Counted from the first letter of the stretch, positions 26,690 through 37,815 are shown. The stretch: 64,000 nucleotides of DNA from Xanthobacter dioxanivorans (GCF_016807805.1 NZ_CP063362.1:3576501-3640500), one strand, 5' to 3'. Numbers and translations are program-made. The notes: a model not told the origin generated them from the letters alone.

Positions 26690-27168
26690 TTGAGCGGTCC
26701 CCTCTCGCGCGCCAGCTCGCGCACGGCGTTGACGATGTGCTCGTAGCCGGTGCAGCGGCAGATGTTGCCGGACAGGGCCTCGCGGATCTGCGCGTCGCTC
26801 TCCAGAGCGTGGTGGCGCAGCATGTCGGTGATGGTCATGAGGAAGCCCGGCGTGCAGAAGCCGCACTGGAGGGCGTGATGGTCGCGGAACGCGGTCTGCA
26901 CGCGTCCCAGCGCCTCCATGCTGCCGAGGCCCTCCACGGTGTCGATGGTTGCGCCGTCCGCCTGCACCGCCAGCATCAGGCAGGCGCGGGCGCTGCGCCC
27001 GTCGAGGAGGATGGTGCAGGCGCCGCACACCCCGTGCTCGCAGCCCACATGGGTGCCGGTGAGGCCCAGCTCGTGGCGCAGGAAATCGCTGAGCAGCAGG
27101 CGCGGGTCCACCGCGCGGGTGGTGCTCAGGCCGTTGACGGTGACGGTGATCTCGGCCCGCGCGCTCAT
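26686..27168 (-). CDS. molybdenum hydroxylase 2Fe-2S subunit
   Basis: Small electron-transfer subunit, 160 aa. The N-terminal plant-type cluster uses C43, C48, C51 and C63 (GCEHGVCGACTILLDG). The C-terminal cluster uses C102, C105, C137 and C139 (QCGFCTPG, GNICRCTGY). It overlaps the FAD subunit upstream by 4 bases and the large subunit downstream by 4, so the three subunits are translationally coupled in the order FAD, FeS, Mo. Confidence 0.95.
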   Translation of the reverse strand: MSARAEITVTVNGLSTTRAVDPRLLLSDFLRHELGLTGTHVGCEHGVCGACTILLDGRSARACLMLAVQADGATIDTVEGLGSMEALGRVQTAFRDHHALQCGFCTPGFLMTITDMLRHHALESDAQIREALSGNICRCTGYEHIVNAVRELARERGPLK

Positions 27169-28040
27169 GCCGGCAGCTCCCCGGCGCGGGTCCAGGCATC
27201 CTTGAGCGCCCGGCGGGCGAGCACGCCGGCGAGGTGCCGGCGATAGTCGGCCGAGGCGTTGAGGTCGCCGGTGGGGGTGATGGCGGCGCGCAGGGCGTCC
27301 ACCGCTTCATCCAGCCGCGCCGCGTCCAGGGTGGCGCCTTCCAGCAGGGCCTCCACCGCGCCCAGGCGCGCCGGCATCTCGCCCACCCCCATGACGGCGA
27401 GCCGCACGTCGTGGGCGCGGCCGTCGCGCCGCTCCAGCGTCACCGCCACCGCGGCGAGGGCGTAGTCGCCGTGGCGGCGGGCGAATTCCTCGAACCCCCA
27501 GCCGGTGCCGGGAGGCGGGATGTCCATCTCGATCTCGGTGACCATCTCGTCCGGCTCCAGCGCGGTGGCGAGCGAACCGACGAAGAAGTCGCGCGCCGGA
27601 AGCGTGCGCGATCCGCGCGGGGAGGTGATGGCGAGGGTGGCGTCGAGCAGCAGGCTCATCATGGGCATCTCGGCGGCGGGATCGGCATGGCAGACGCTGC
27701 CGCAGAAGGTGCCGCGATTGCACACGGTGAGGTGCGCCACGTGCTTCATGGCGGCGTGCAGCACCGGCACGTGGCGGGCGATCAGCGGGTCCTCGGCGGT
27801 CATGCGGTGGCGCACCAGCGCCCCGAGGGCGAGCCGGTCGCCGCGCCGCGCGATGCGGTCGAGGCCGGCGATGCGGTTGATGTCCACCAGCACGGAGGGC
27901 TGCACCAGCCGGAAATTCATCATCGGCATCAGGCTCTGGCCGCCGGCCATCACCTTGCCGTCGCCGCCCGCGCGGGCGAGCGCCTCCACCGCATGGGCGA
28001 CGCTCTCGGCGCGAACATAGTCGAACCGGGCGGGCTTCAT
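27165..28040 (-). CDS. molybdenum hydroxylase FAD-binding subunit (CoxM-like)
   Basis: FAD subunit of 291 aa passing electrons from the iron-sulfur clusters to an acceptor. The FAD_binding_5 (PCMH) motifs GGQSLMPMMNFRL and the loop CNRGTFCGSVCHADPAAEMPM are intact, followed by a CO_deh_flav_C region ending near RRALKDAW. It is the first gene of the minus-strand unit, 40 bases downstream of the promoter block that matches the one at 19255-19287. Confidence 0.95.
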   Translation of the reverse strand: MKPARFDYVRAESVAHAVEALARAGGDGKVMAGGQSLMPMMNFRLVQPSVLVDINRIAGLDRIARRGDRLALGALVRHRMTAEDPLIARHVPVLHAAMKHVAHLTVCNRGTFCGSVCHADPAAEMPMMSLLLDATLAITSPRGSRTLPARDFFVGSLATALEPDEMVTEIEMDIPPPGTGWGFEEFARRHGDYALAAVAVTLERRDGRAHDVRLAVMGVGEMPARLGAVEALLEGATLDAARLDEAVDALRAAITPTGDLNASADYRRHLAGVLARRALKDAWTRAGELPA

Positions 28041-28079
28041 GCGTTGTGCTCCGGCATCGGTGTTTCCATTCCCTAGTGA

Positions 28080-28112
28080 CTTGCATTATTAGACTATGAT
28101 ACTGCATGTCAA
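28080..28112 (-). promoter_or_regulatory. promoter/operator of the molybdenum hydroxylase operon
   Basis: On the minus strand: TTGACA (28112-28107), 17 bases, ATAATG (28089-28084). The block TAGTCTAATAATGCAAG (28096-28080) differs by one base from that at 19271-19287 and sits at the same distance from an identical -35. The site lies in the 137-base gap shared with the divergent alcohol dehydrogenase, so a bound regulator could affect both directions. Confidence 0.7.
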
Positions 28113-28177
28113 GCCGCCGCGCGCCGGAGCGGCCCCGCCGGGCCCACCGTGCGCGACGCCAGGGAGGAGCCCGCGCC

Positions 28178-29308
28178 ATGAAGATTTCCGCCGCCGTCCT
28201 GCGCCACATGGGCGCCGCGCACCCTTATGCCGACAGCCGGCCGCTGCGGGTGGAGCAGGTGGAGCTCGACCCGCCGGGCCGGGGCGAGGTGCTGGTGAGG
28301 ATCGCCGCGGCCGGCCTATGCCATTCGGACCTCTCGGTGATCAACGGCAGCCGCCCGCGCCCTCTGCCCATGGCCATCGGCCACGAGGCCGCCGGCACGG
28401 TAGTGGAGGTGGGCGAGGGGGTGGACGACCTCGTTCCCGGCGACCATGTGGTCATGGTGTTCATGCCCAGCTGTGGCCACTGCCAGCCCTGCGCGCAAGG
28501 GCGTCCGGCCCTGTGCGAGCCCGGCGCCGTGGCCAACGGCAAGGGCCGATTGCTGTCCGGGGCGGTGCGCCTGCATTGCGCCGAGGAGATTGTGCACCAT
28601 CACCTCGGCTGCTCCGCCTTCGCCGATCATGCAGTGGTGTCGCGCCGCTCATTGGTCCAGATAGACAAGGATATCCCCTTTCCCGTCGCCGCCTTGTTCG
28701 GCTGTGCCGTGCTCACCGGCGTCGGCGCGGTGGTGAACACGGCGCGGGTGCGGGCGGGCGAGAGCGTGGTGGTGGTGGGCCTCGGCGGGGTGGGCCTTGC
28801 CGCCGTGCTCGGCGCCATGGCTGCCGGCGCGTCACAGGTGGTGGCGGTGGACCTGTCGGCCGAAAAGCTGGAGCTCGCCTCCGCCATCGGCGCCACCGCC
28901 GTGGTGGACGCCCGTGCCCCGGACGCGGTCGAGCAGGTGCGGGCGCTGACCGGCGGCGGCGCCGACTTCGCCTTCGAGTTCGCCGGCTCGGCCCGGGCGC
29001 TGGAGAGCGCCTACCAGATGACGAAGCGCGGCGGCACCACCGTCACCGCCGGCCTGCCGCCGCCGGATGCCACCCTGCCGGTCAACATCGTGAGCCTGGT
29101 GGCGGAGGAGCGCACGGTGAAGGGCTCCTATATCGGCACCTGCGTGCCGGTGCGCGACGTGCCGCGCTACATCGCCCTCCACAAGGCCGGCCGCCTGCCG
29201 GTGGACCGGCTGATGAGCGGCACCATTCCGCTTTCCGACATCAATGCCGGCTTCGACCGCCTGCACGACGGCTCGGTGGTGCGCCTGGTGGTGGATTTCG
29301 ACAGCTGA
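28178..29308 (+). CDS. zinc-dependent alcohol dehydrogenase (MDR family)
   Basis: NAD(P)-dependent alcohol dehydrogenase of 376 aa. Catalytic zinc ligands are C48 and H69-E70 (GLCHSDLS, AIGHEAAG); the structural zinc lobe has C99, C102, C105 and C113. The Rossmann motif is GLGGVGLAAV. Length and lobe pattern fit the class III/aryl-alcohol dehydrogenase branch. GGGAGGAG precedes the ATG. It is divergent from the molybdenum hydroxylase and followed by the CoxG-like gene, so it probably oxidises or reduces an intermediate of the same pathway. Confidence 0.9.
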   Translation: MKISAAVLRHMGAAHPYADSRPLRVEQVELDPPGRGEVLVRIAAAGLCHSDLSVINGSRPRPLPMAIGHEAAGTVVEVGEGVDDLVPGDHVVMVFMPSCGHCQPCAQGRPALCEPGAVANGKGRLLSGAVRLHCAEEIVHHHLGCSAFADHAVVSRRSLVQIDKDIPFPVAALFGCAVLTGVGAVVNTARVRAGESVVVVGLGGVGLAAVLGAMAAGASQVVAVDLSAEKLELASAIGATAVVDARAPDAVEQVRALTGGGADFAFEFAGSARALESAYQMTKRGGTTVTAGLPPPDATLPVNIVSLVAEERTVKGSYIGTCVPVRDVPRYIALHKAGRLPVDRLMSGTIPLSDINAGFDRLHDGSVVRLVVDFDS

Positions 29309-29350
29309 GGCGGCGGGCAGACAGGACGGCGACGACAGGGAGGAACCAAC

Positions 29351-30175
29351 ATGGACATGAGCGGCGAGCAGCGCATCCCGGCGCCGCGCGAGGCGGTGTG
29401 GCGGGCGCTGAACGATCCGGAAATCCTTAAGGTCTGCATCCCCGGCTGCCAGGAGCTGGTGAAGACCTCCGACACCCAGATGACCGCCACGGCGGTGATG
29501 AAGGTGGGCCCGGTTTCCGCCCGCTTCCAGGGGGCGGTGACGCTCTGCGACCTCGACCCGCCCAACAGCTACCGCATCTCCGGCGAGGGGCAGGGCGGGG
29601 TGGCCGGCTTCGCCAGGGGCGAGGCGCGGGTGCGCCTTGAGGCGGACGGGGACGACACCATCCTGCATTACGAGGTGGCGGCGCAGGTGGGCGGCAAGCT
29701 CGCCCAGCTCGGCGGCCGGCTCATCGACGCCACCGCGCGGCAGATGTCCGCCGCCTTCTTCAAGCGCTTCGCCGCCGAGGTGGCCGCCGCCGAAGTGGTT
29801 GCCGGGGAGGAGGCTCCGGCCGGGGCGCAGGCCGCGCCGCCGGCCGGCGTGGCCGGGGACGGGGCTTCGCCCGCCGCACCCGGCGCCTCCGCCTCGGCTG
29901 CAACGCCCGCCGCGCGCCGGGCGAGCGTGCGTCCGGAGCCGCCGCCCGGTCTCTTCGACCAGCTCAAGGGGGCGGGGCCGGTGCTGGTGGCTCTCATCGC
30001 GGCGCTGGCATGGCTGCTGTTCGGCGGGCCGGTGCCGGGGATGGGGGCGTCGCAGGTTTCGGCGGATTTCACCGCGGCGCTGCACCTGATCATCGTCGCC
30101 GCCATCGGCTACCTGTTCGGCCGCCAGAGCCGCGCCGGCGCGCCGCGCGTGGTGGTGGTCGAGCGCGAGCGGTAG
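29351..30175 (+). CDS. CoxG-like SRPBCC protein with C-terminal membrane segments
   Basis: Protein of 274 aa. Residues 1-150 match the CoxG branch of SRPBCC proteins (MDMSGEQRIPAPREAVWRAL, LKVCIPGCQEL, GEGQGGVAGFARGEARV). An Ala/Pro-rich linker (about 155-200) leads to hydrophobic segments at about 213-233 and 240-256 and a short basic tail. In CO dehydrogenase clusters CoxG is tied to recruiting the enzyme to the membrane, and the membrane anchor here fits that idea. It lies 42 bases after the alcohol dehydrogenase with GGGAGG upstream. Confidence 0.85.
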   Translation: MDMSGEQRIPAPREAVWRALNDPEILKVCIPGCQELVKTSDTQMTATAVMKVGPVSARFQGAVTLCDLDPPNSYRISGEGQGGVAGFARGEARVRLEADGDDTILHYEVAAQVGGKLAQLGGRLIDATARQMSAAFFKRFAAEVAAAEVVAGEEAPAGAQAAPPAGVAGDGASPAAPGASASAATPAARRASVRPEPPPGLFDQLKGAGPVLVALIAALAWLLFGGPVPGMGASQVSADFTAALHLIIVAAIGYLFGRQSRAGAPRVVVVERER

Positions 30176-30192
30176 GCGGCGCGCCGCCGCCC

Positions 30193-31338
30193 TCAGCGCC
30201 GGCGCAGGGCGTCGAGGCCGATGATCAGCAGGCCCGCCGCCAGCCCGAACACCGGCGCGCCGAGCCCCAGCGCCGAGATGCCGGAGGCGGTGGTGGCGAA
30301 GGTGGCCACGGCGGCGATGCGGTGCTTCTCCTCGTTCAGCGCCGCCGTCAGCGCGCCGGTGAGCGGGGACAGCAGGGCAACGCCGGCGATGGTGGCGACG
30401 AGCGCCGGCGGCAAGGCGGCGAACACCCCCACCATCGAGGCGCCCGCCGCCGCCAGCAGCACGTAGAAGCCGGCATAGACCGGCCCCGCCACCCAGCGCC
30501 GCCTGGGGTCCGGATGGGTCTCCGGCCCGGTGCACAGGGCGGCGGTGATGGCGGCGAGGTTGGTGGCGTGGGCGCCGAAGGGGGCGCTGACCATGGAGGC
30601 GACGCCGGTGGCGGCGAGGATGGAGCGCACCGGCGGCGTGTAGCCGCTCGCCCGCAGCACCGCGAAGCCGGGCAGGTTCTGCGACGCCATGGTGACCAGG
30701 AACAGCGGCACGGCGAGGCCGAGCAGCACCGGGCCGTCGAAGCGCGGCGTGGTCCACACCAGCGCCGACAGCTCGGGCGCGGGCATGGTCCCGACCCGCC
30801 CCAGCAGCAGCGCCCCGCCGATGCCGGCGACGAGGGCGGCCGGCACCGCCCAGTTGGGCGAAAGCCGCCGCACGACGAAGAACACCGCGATCACCGGCAG
30901 CACCAGCGCCGGGCTCGCCACCGCATGCTCGGCCAGCGCCATCACGAAGCGGGCGAGCACGCCGGCGAGCATGGCCGCCGCCACCGCCACCGGAATGCGC
31001 GCCACCAGCGCGCCCAGCGGCCGGATGGCGGCGCACAGCACCACCAGCAGCCCGGCGACGAGGAAGGCGCCGGTGGCCGCCTCCATGCCCATGCCCGAGC
31101 CGAAGCCGGCCACCAGCGCCGCCCCCGGCGTCGACCAGGCGGTGATGATGGGCATGCGGTGGCGGATGGAGAGCCACGCGCTGGTGCCGGCGATGGAGAG
31201 GCAGATGGCGCAGACCCAGGACGAGGCCTGCCCGGGGCTCGCCCCCACCGCCGCCGCGGCGGCGAGGATGATGGCGAGCGTTCCGCCGAAGCCCACGAGC
31301 GCCGCGATGAAGGCGGAGACGATGACGGAGACGCGCAC
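30193..31338 (-). CDS. BenE-family benzoate/H+ symporter-like permease
   Basis: Inner-membrane transporter of 381 aa with about 11-12 hydrophobic segments. Family landmarks are ITAWSTPGAALVAG near residue 65, ASQNLPGFAVLRASGY and SAPFGAHATNLAAITAALCTGPE. BenE proteins import benzoate or related aromatic acids with protons. It starts at GTG 31338 behind a pyrimidine-rich leader. The tail-to-tail arrangement with the CoxG-like gene, 17 bases apart, places it at the edge of the catabolic island and supports an aromatic acid substrate. Confidence 0.9.
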   Translation of the reverse strand: MRVSVIVSAFIAALVGFGGTLAIILAAAAAVGASPGQASSWVCAICLSIAGTSAWLSIRHRMPIITAWSTPGAALVAGFGSGMGMEAATGAFLVAGLLVVLCAAIRPLGALVARIPVAVAAAMLAGVLARFVMALAEHAVASPALVLPVIAVFFVVRRLSPNWAVPAALVAGIGGALLLGRVGTMPAPELSALVWTTPRFDGPVLLGLAVPLFLVTMASQNLPGFAVLRASGYTPPVRSILAATGVASMVSAPFGAHATNLAAITAALCTGPETHPDPRRRWVAGPVYAGFYVLLAAAGASMVGVFAALPPALVATIAGVALLSPLTGALTAALNEEKHRIAAVATFATTASGISALGLGAPVFGLAAGLLIIGLDALRRR

Positions 31339-31440
31339 GGCTTGAAGTCCTTGCCGGGGACGGGGGAGGGAGGGGGAGAGAGAGAGGGGGGAGGACGAAC
31401 GGAAGGGATGGAGGAGGAGACGGGCCGCGCGCGGCGGCGC

Positions 31441-32286
31441 TCAGGGCGCCTGCGCCCCCAGCACCGGGACGAGGGCCGCCAGCGTCTGCCGCTTCGCCAC
31501 CAGGCCGAGGGGCTCGGGGGAGGGGATGTCGAGGGCGGTGTAGCGCACGAACACGGCGGTGCGGCCCGCCTTCTGGGCGAAGCCCACGAACCAGCCGAAC
31601 GGCCGCCCGCGGTCGACGGCCCCCTCGGCGGTGCGGCCGAAGCCGGAGCCGGTCTTGCCGAAGGTGAGCCAGCCCGCCGGCTGGGCGTCGAGGGCCAGGA
31701 TGCGCATGGTCTCGCGCACCGCGTCGGCGGAGACGGGGAGCTCGCCCTTCAGCATCTTGCGCAGGAAGTCGATCTGCTCGCGCGGCGACAGGCGCAGGGA
31801 GGAGGAGATCCAGAAGCGCGCGAGCGGCTCGTCGTCGCCCTTCACCCCGCCGATGTTCTCGCTGCCGTAGGCGAAGGCCTTGAGATAGTGGGCGATGCGC
31901 TCGGCGCCGAGCTGGCGGGCCAGCACCTGCGAGTACCAGACCACCGAATTCTGCATCCAGGAGCGCGGCGTCTGCGGCCCGCGCGTCTCCGGCCGGGAGA
32001 GATCCGCGTCCGGCGGCGGCTCGATCACCGGCTGGCTGTCGCTCTTCAGCAGCCCGGCATCGAAGCCCATGAGGGCGAGGGCCACCTTGAAGGTGGAATT
32101 GGGCGGATGGCGCGTGGCGCACAGGCCCTGCTTCGCCAGCACCCGGCCGGTTTCGAGGTCGGTGACGAGCAGGCAGTCCTCCGCCGCCCGCGCCGGGGCG
32201 GCGGCCAGCACCGCGCCGGCGACGAGGGACAGGAGCACCGTGAGGTGCGCGCGGCCCGGCGCACGCACAGCCGCCGCCTTCGCCAT
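31441..32286 (-). CDS. class D (OXA-type) beta-lactamase
   Basis: Periplasmic serine beta-lactamase of 281 aa with a signal peptide ending ARA before AEDCLLV. Class D motifs: PPNSTFK with nucleophile S64 and K67, SVV at 114-116, FGKTGSG with K211-T212-G213, and FWISSSLRLSPREQ. The usual YGN reads Y140-G141-S142. Its ATG overlaps the panB stop as TGATG, so translation is coupled. Chromosomal OXA-like enzymes of this sort are common in environmental alphaproteobacteria; activity against any drug cannot be inferred. Confidence 0.9.
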   Translation of the reverse strand: MAKAAAVRAPGRAHLTVLLSLVAGAVLAAAPARAAEDCLLVTDLETGRVLAKQGLCATRHPPNSTFKVALALMGFDAGLLKSDSQPVIEPPPDADLSRPETRGPQTPRSWMQNSVVWYSQVLARQLGAERIAHYLKAFAYGSENIGGVKGDDEPLARFWISSSLRLSPREQIDFLRKMLKGELPVSADAVRETMRILALDAQPAGWLTFGKTGSGFGRTAEGAVDRGRPFGWFVGFAQKAGRTAVFVRYTALDIPSPEPLGLVAKRQTLAALVPVLGAQAP

Positions 32287-33125
32287 CAGGAGGCTTTCGC
32301 CGGCTTCACCAGGCGCGGGGCATAGGTGTGCTCGGCGGCGGGGAAGGTGCGGGCGCGCACCTCCTCCGCATAGGTGGCCACCGCCTTCTCGATGTCGGGG
32401 CCGAGATTGGCGTACTTCTTCACGAACTTGGGCACCCGCTCGCCGAGGCCCAGCATGTCCTCGAGCACCAGGATCTGGCCGTCGCAGGCCGGGGAGCCGC
32501 CGATGCCGATGGTGGGCGGGGCCACCTCCTCGGTGATGCGGCGGGCGAGCGGCTCGGCGATGGCCTCCAGCACGATGGAGAAGGCCCCGGCCTCGGCGAT
32601 GGCGCGGGCGTCGTCGAGGATGATGCTGGCCTCCGCGTCGTCGCGGCCGCGGGCCTTGAACGAGCCCAGGGTGTTGATGGCCTGCGGGGTGAGGCCCACA
32701 TGGCCCATCACCGGCACGCCGCGATCCACCAGGAAGCGCACCGTCTCGGCCATGCGGCGGCCGCCCTCCAGCTTCACCGCGCCGGCGCCGGTCTCCTTCA
32801 GCACCCGGGCGGCGGTGTGGAAGGCCTCGGTGGGGCTGGCCTCGTAGCTGCCGAAGGGCAGGTCGACCACGATGAGCGCGCGCCGGGTGCCGCGCACCAC
32901 GGCGCGGCCGTGCACGATCATCATTTCCACCGTGACCGGCACGGTGGTCTCCAGCCCGTGCATCACCATGCCCAGGCTGTCGCCCACCAGGATCAGGTCC
33001 ACGTGGCGGTCGAGCAGGCGCGCGGTGTGGGCATGGTAGGAGGTCAGCGACACGATGGGGTCGCCGCCCTTGCGCGCGTGGATCTCCGGCGCCGTGACAC
33101 GGCGGGCATCGGCCTGAGTGGACAT
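32286..33125 (-). CDS. panB: 3-methyl-2-oxobutanoate hydroxymethyltransferase
   Basis: First committed step of pantothenate synthesis: transfer of a hydroxymethyl group from 5,10-methylenetetrahydrofolate to 2-oxoisovalerate. The 279 aa contain the TIM-barrel landmarks [50 protein letters not shown] and [14 protein letters not shown]. panC is not adjacent. The downstream beta-lactamase overlaps its stop codon. Confidence 0.95.
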   Translation of the reverse strand: MSTQADARRVTAPEIHARKGGDPIVSLTSYHAHTARLLDRHVDLILVGDSLGMVMHGLETTVPVTVEMMIVHGRAVVRGTRRALIVVDLPFGSYEASPTEAFHTAARVLKETGAGAVKLEGGRRMAETVRFLVDRGVPVMGHVGLTPQAINTLGSFKARGRDDAEASIILDDARAIAEAGAFSIVLEAIAEPLARRITEEVAPPTIGIGGSPACDGQILVLEDMLGLGERVPKFVKKYANLGPDIEKAVATYAEEVRARTFPAAEHTYAPRLVKPAKAS

Positions 33126-33167
33126 GGCGTTCCTCTTTTCGCGTTCCGGACCGTGTCGTCGCCCGCC

Positions 33168-33734
33168 TCAGAGGACGGGAACGCCGATCACATAGGGATG
33201 GAATAGGTAAGCGAGCGCGGCATAGAGCACCAGCCCCCCGCCCACGGCGAGCGCATCGCCCGCATAGTTCTTCGGCGCCACCGGCAGCGGCGCGCCCCGG
33301 CGCTTCGCCGCGATGCGCAGATAGACCGCCCAGGCCAGCACCGCGCCGAACAGCACCATCGAGGCGGCATCGCCGTTGGCGAGCAGGTGGGCGAGCGCCC
33401 AGGTCTTCACCGCCACCAGCAGCGGGTGCTTGAGGACGGCCTTGATGTGGCTCGGCACATAGGCCGCCACCGCGCAGATGCAGGCCAGCAGCATCAGCAG
33501 CAGGGTGAGATGGCGCATTCCCGCCGGCGGGGTCCAGATGACGGCCGAGCCGGAGGCGCGCCACAAGGCGAAGCCGTAGGCGGTGAGCAGCAGGCCGCCG
33601 GTGGCCACCAGCGAGAAGAAGCCCTTGTACGGGCCTTCCCCCAGGCGGCCGATGAGCTGAGCGCGCAGGCCCCGGAAGCTTCCCACCACGTGAATGCCGA
33701 GGAAGACGAACAGGCCGAGCAGCATCATCACCAT
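33168..33734 (-). CDS. NnrU-family membrane protein
   Basis: Integral membrane protein of 188 aa with about five to six hydrophobic segments. FVFLGIHVVGSFRGLRAQL, KGFFSLVATGG, PSHIKAVLKHPLLVAVKTWALAHLLANGD and FGAVLAWAVYLRIAAKRR are typical of NnrU, linked to nitric-oxide metabolism or isoprenoid/heme-related functions in different species. The ATG at 33734 has GGAG at good distance. No denitrification genes are nearby, so a specific role is not assigned. Confidence 0.85.
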   Translation of the reverse strand: MVMMLLGLFVFLGIHVVGSFRGLRAQLIGRLGEGPYKGFFSLVATGGLLLTAYGFALWRASGSAVIWTPPAGMRHLTLLLMLLACICAVAAYVPSHIKAVLKHPLLVAVKTWALAHLLANGDAASMVLFGAVLAWAVYLRIAAKRRGAPLPVAPKNYAGDALAVGGGLVLYAALAYLFHPYVIGVPVL

Positions 33735-33994
33735 GGAACCGTCTCCACGCACCGCAAAGGGGCCGTCGCCGGAAAAGCCGCTCCGGCGCCCGCGGGCCGG
33801 CGCGGACAGTAGTGCGCGGGGCGGGTGCTTGTCATCCGTGCCGTCGCGTCCGGCGCGGCGTCGGCGGGCGGCGGGGCGCCCCGGAAGTCCGCCCCGGCCT
33901 CACGGCAAAGTGCTTGACCGGAAAGGGGTTTGCAGCCTTGCGTTGCAGCGGCGGCGTGGCAGTATCCCTGCCCGGTGGGGAAGAGGGGCGAAAG

Positions 33995-36260
<2,266 letters not shown>

Positions 36261-36298
36261 CCGGCGGCGGCCCCGCGGGCCATCGCCCGGAATCGGAA

Positions 36299-36327
36299 CC
36301 CGTCCGGCCCTGCCGGGCGGGTTTTTT
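36299..36327 (+). terminator. rho-independent terminator after guaB
   Basis: A 9-bp stem CCCGTCCGG/CCGGGCGGG (one G-U pair in RNA) with a 5-base loop, followed directly by six T, 39 bases after the guaB stop. Confidence 0.88.
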
Positions 36328-36475
36328 ACAATCCGTTAACAAGACGTAACCGGGCAGCAATCAACTACCGCTTCCTCAACGGTATGACCCAGGGGTAAAA
36401 CGGGACACGAGGGCGGCTTGGGATCGTGGCTTCGCGGGCGACGCGGGGGTGCGATCCCACGACCGGACTGCTCCC

Positions 36476-37270
36476 ATGGACGTGCCGCCCACCCCGTTTG
36501 TGAATTTCGTCGTTGTCGGCGTGCAGAAGGCCGGCACCTCCGCCCTGTTCCACTTCCTGGCGCAGCACCCCCAGGTCGCGATGCCGACCGTCAAGGAGCT
36601 GCATTTCTTCGACGATGACCGGCGCTGCTGGGACGCGCCCGACTACCGGGACTACCACGGCCGCTTTCCGCGCCGGCGCGGCTGCGTGGTGGGGGAGGCG
36701 ACGCCCTCCTACATCTGGTGGCCGGGGGCGCTGGCGCGGCTGGCCGACTACAATCCCCGCCTCAAGGTCATCGCCCTGTTCCGGGATCCGGTGGACCGCG
36801 CCCACGCCCACTGGCGCATGAGCCGGGCGCGCGGGCTGGACGCGCTGGACTTCTCCACCGCCATCCGCGCCGAGGGCCGTCGCCTCGACGGCCTCGCGCC
36901 CCAGGCGCCGGAGCGCCGGCACCTGTCCTATGTGGCGCGGGGATTCTACGGGCAGCAGGTGGACCGCCTGTATGACGTCTTCCCGCGCCGGCAGGTGCTG
37001 ATGCTGCGGAAGGAGGACCTCGCCAACGACCACGCGGCGACGCTCGCGCGCGTGTTCGCCTTTCTCGGGCTGCCGCCGGCGAAGATCGAGCCGTGCCGGA
37101 TCTTCGAAGGCGCCGCGTCCGAGGCGCCGGCACCGCAGGACGTGGCCTATCTCGCCGCCACGTATGCCGCCGACCTCGCGCGCTTCGCGCTCCTCACCGG
37201 CCTCCCCGTGTCGGCATGGGCGGGCGGATGCGCGCGCGGCCCGGCTCCTGCCGACGGCCGATGCGGGTGA
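36476..37270 (+). CDS. sulfotransferase-domain protein
   Basis: Predicted PAPS-dependent sulfotransferase of 264 aa. The 5'-phosphosulfate loop is VGVQKAGTSALFHFL and the 3'-phosphate motif ALFRDPVDRAHAHW; VKELHFFDDD and YGQQVDRLYDVFPRRQVLMLRKEDL are typical of bacterial heparan-type sulfotransferases. I use the ATG at 36476; a GTG at 36449 would add nine residues. No glycan or lipid genes adjoin, so the acceptor is unknown. The C-terminus is Gly/Ala/Cys-rich and short. Confidence 0.85.
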   Translation: MDVPPTPFVNFVVVGVQKAGTSALFHFLAQHPQVAMPTVKELHFFDDDRRCWDAPDYRDYHGRFPRRRGCVVGEATPSYIWWPGALARLADYNPRLKVIALFRDPVDRAHAHWRMSRARGLDALDFSTAIRAEGRRLDGLAPQAPERRHLSYVARGFYGQQVDRLYDVFPRRQVLMLRKEDLANDHAATLARVFAFLGLPPAKIEPCRIFEGAASEAPAPQDVAYLAATYAADLARFALLTGLPVSAWAGGCARGPAPADGRCG

Positions 37271-37359
37271 TTCAGCGGCCGTCGTCGCCGTCGGTCATGG
37301 CCCGCGCGCCGCGCGGGCGTGCGCCCGCCGGATCGCTCGACGACAAAAGTCCGCCCGCC

Positions 37360-37815
37360 TCAGTTGGAGCCGGAACCGCCGCGCATGCGGACGACGAACT
37401 CCACCAGGAAGGCGGTGGACCACGCCACCATCATCGGGCCGATGAGGGATTCGAACCCGGCGATGGCGCGGAACGTCCGCTCGATGGACACGCCGTCCGC
37501 GCCGAGGGTGGTGTAGGTGGAGGTGGAATAGTAGATCGCGTCCTGCGGGTTCGCGATGGCGCCCAGCGCCACATAGGCCGCCGCCCAGATGCAGATCTCG
37601 AACAGGTGGGCGAGGCTCAGGCTCAGCACCGTGGTGCTGATGATCACCGCCTCGGTGAACATGTGGTCCGCGTAGGTCTTGCCGCTGATCCGCCGGCTGA
37701 GCCGCCGGCGGATGATGGCCAGCGCGATCGCGTGCGAGGTCACCGTGAGCATCGCCAGCGCGGCGCAGACCACCAGCAGCGCCAGGTAGGCGCCCGATCC
37801 CAATCCCCCGGTCAT
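37360..37815 (-). CDS. two-TM potassium-channel-like protein with atypical filter
   Basis: Membrane protein of 151 aa with hydrophobic segments at about 8-34, 55-85 and 118-140. Between the last two, YYSTSTYTTLGADGVSI aligns with the pore helix and filter of the Ion_trans_2 family, and the final segment ends VEFVVRMRGG. The filter reads TLGADG where K+ channels have TVGYG, so selectivity may differ or conduction may be lost. No RCK or cyclic-nucleotide domain is attached. Confidence 0.72.
   Translation of the reverse strand: MTGGLGSGAYLALLVVCAALAMLTVTSHAIALAIIRRRLSRRISGKTYADHMFTEAVIISTTVLSLSLAHLFEICIWAAAYVALGAIANPQDAIYYSTSTYTTLGADGVSIERTFRAIAGFESLIGPMMVAWSTAFLVEFVVRMRGGSGSN

Noticed and set aside
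24392..26746. Long plus-strand frame opposite the molybdenum hydroxylase large subunit
   Set aside because: The minus-strand gene has all catalytic motifs; the plus frame has none.
24305..28040. Calling the three-subunit enzyme aerobic CO dehydrogenase (CoxMSL)
   Set aside because: The active-site loop lacks the AYRCSFR Cys-containing signature of genuine CO dehydrogenase.
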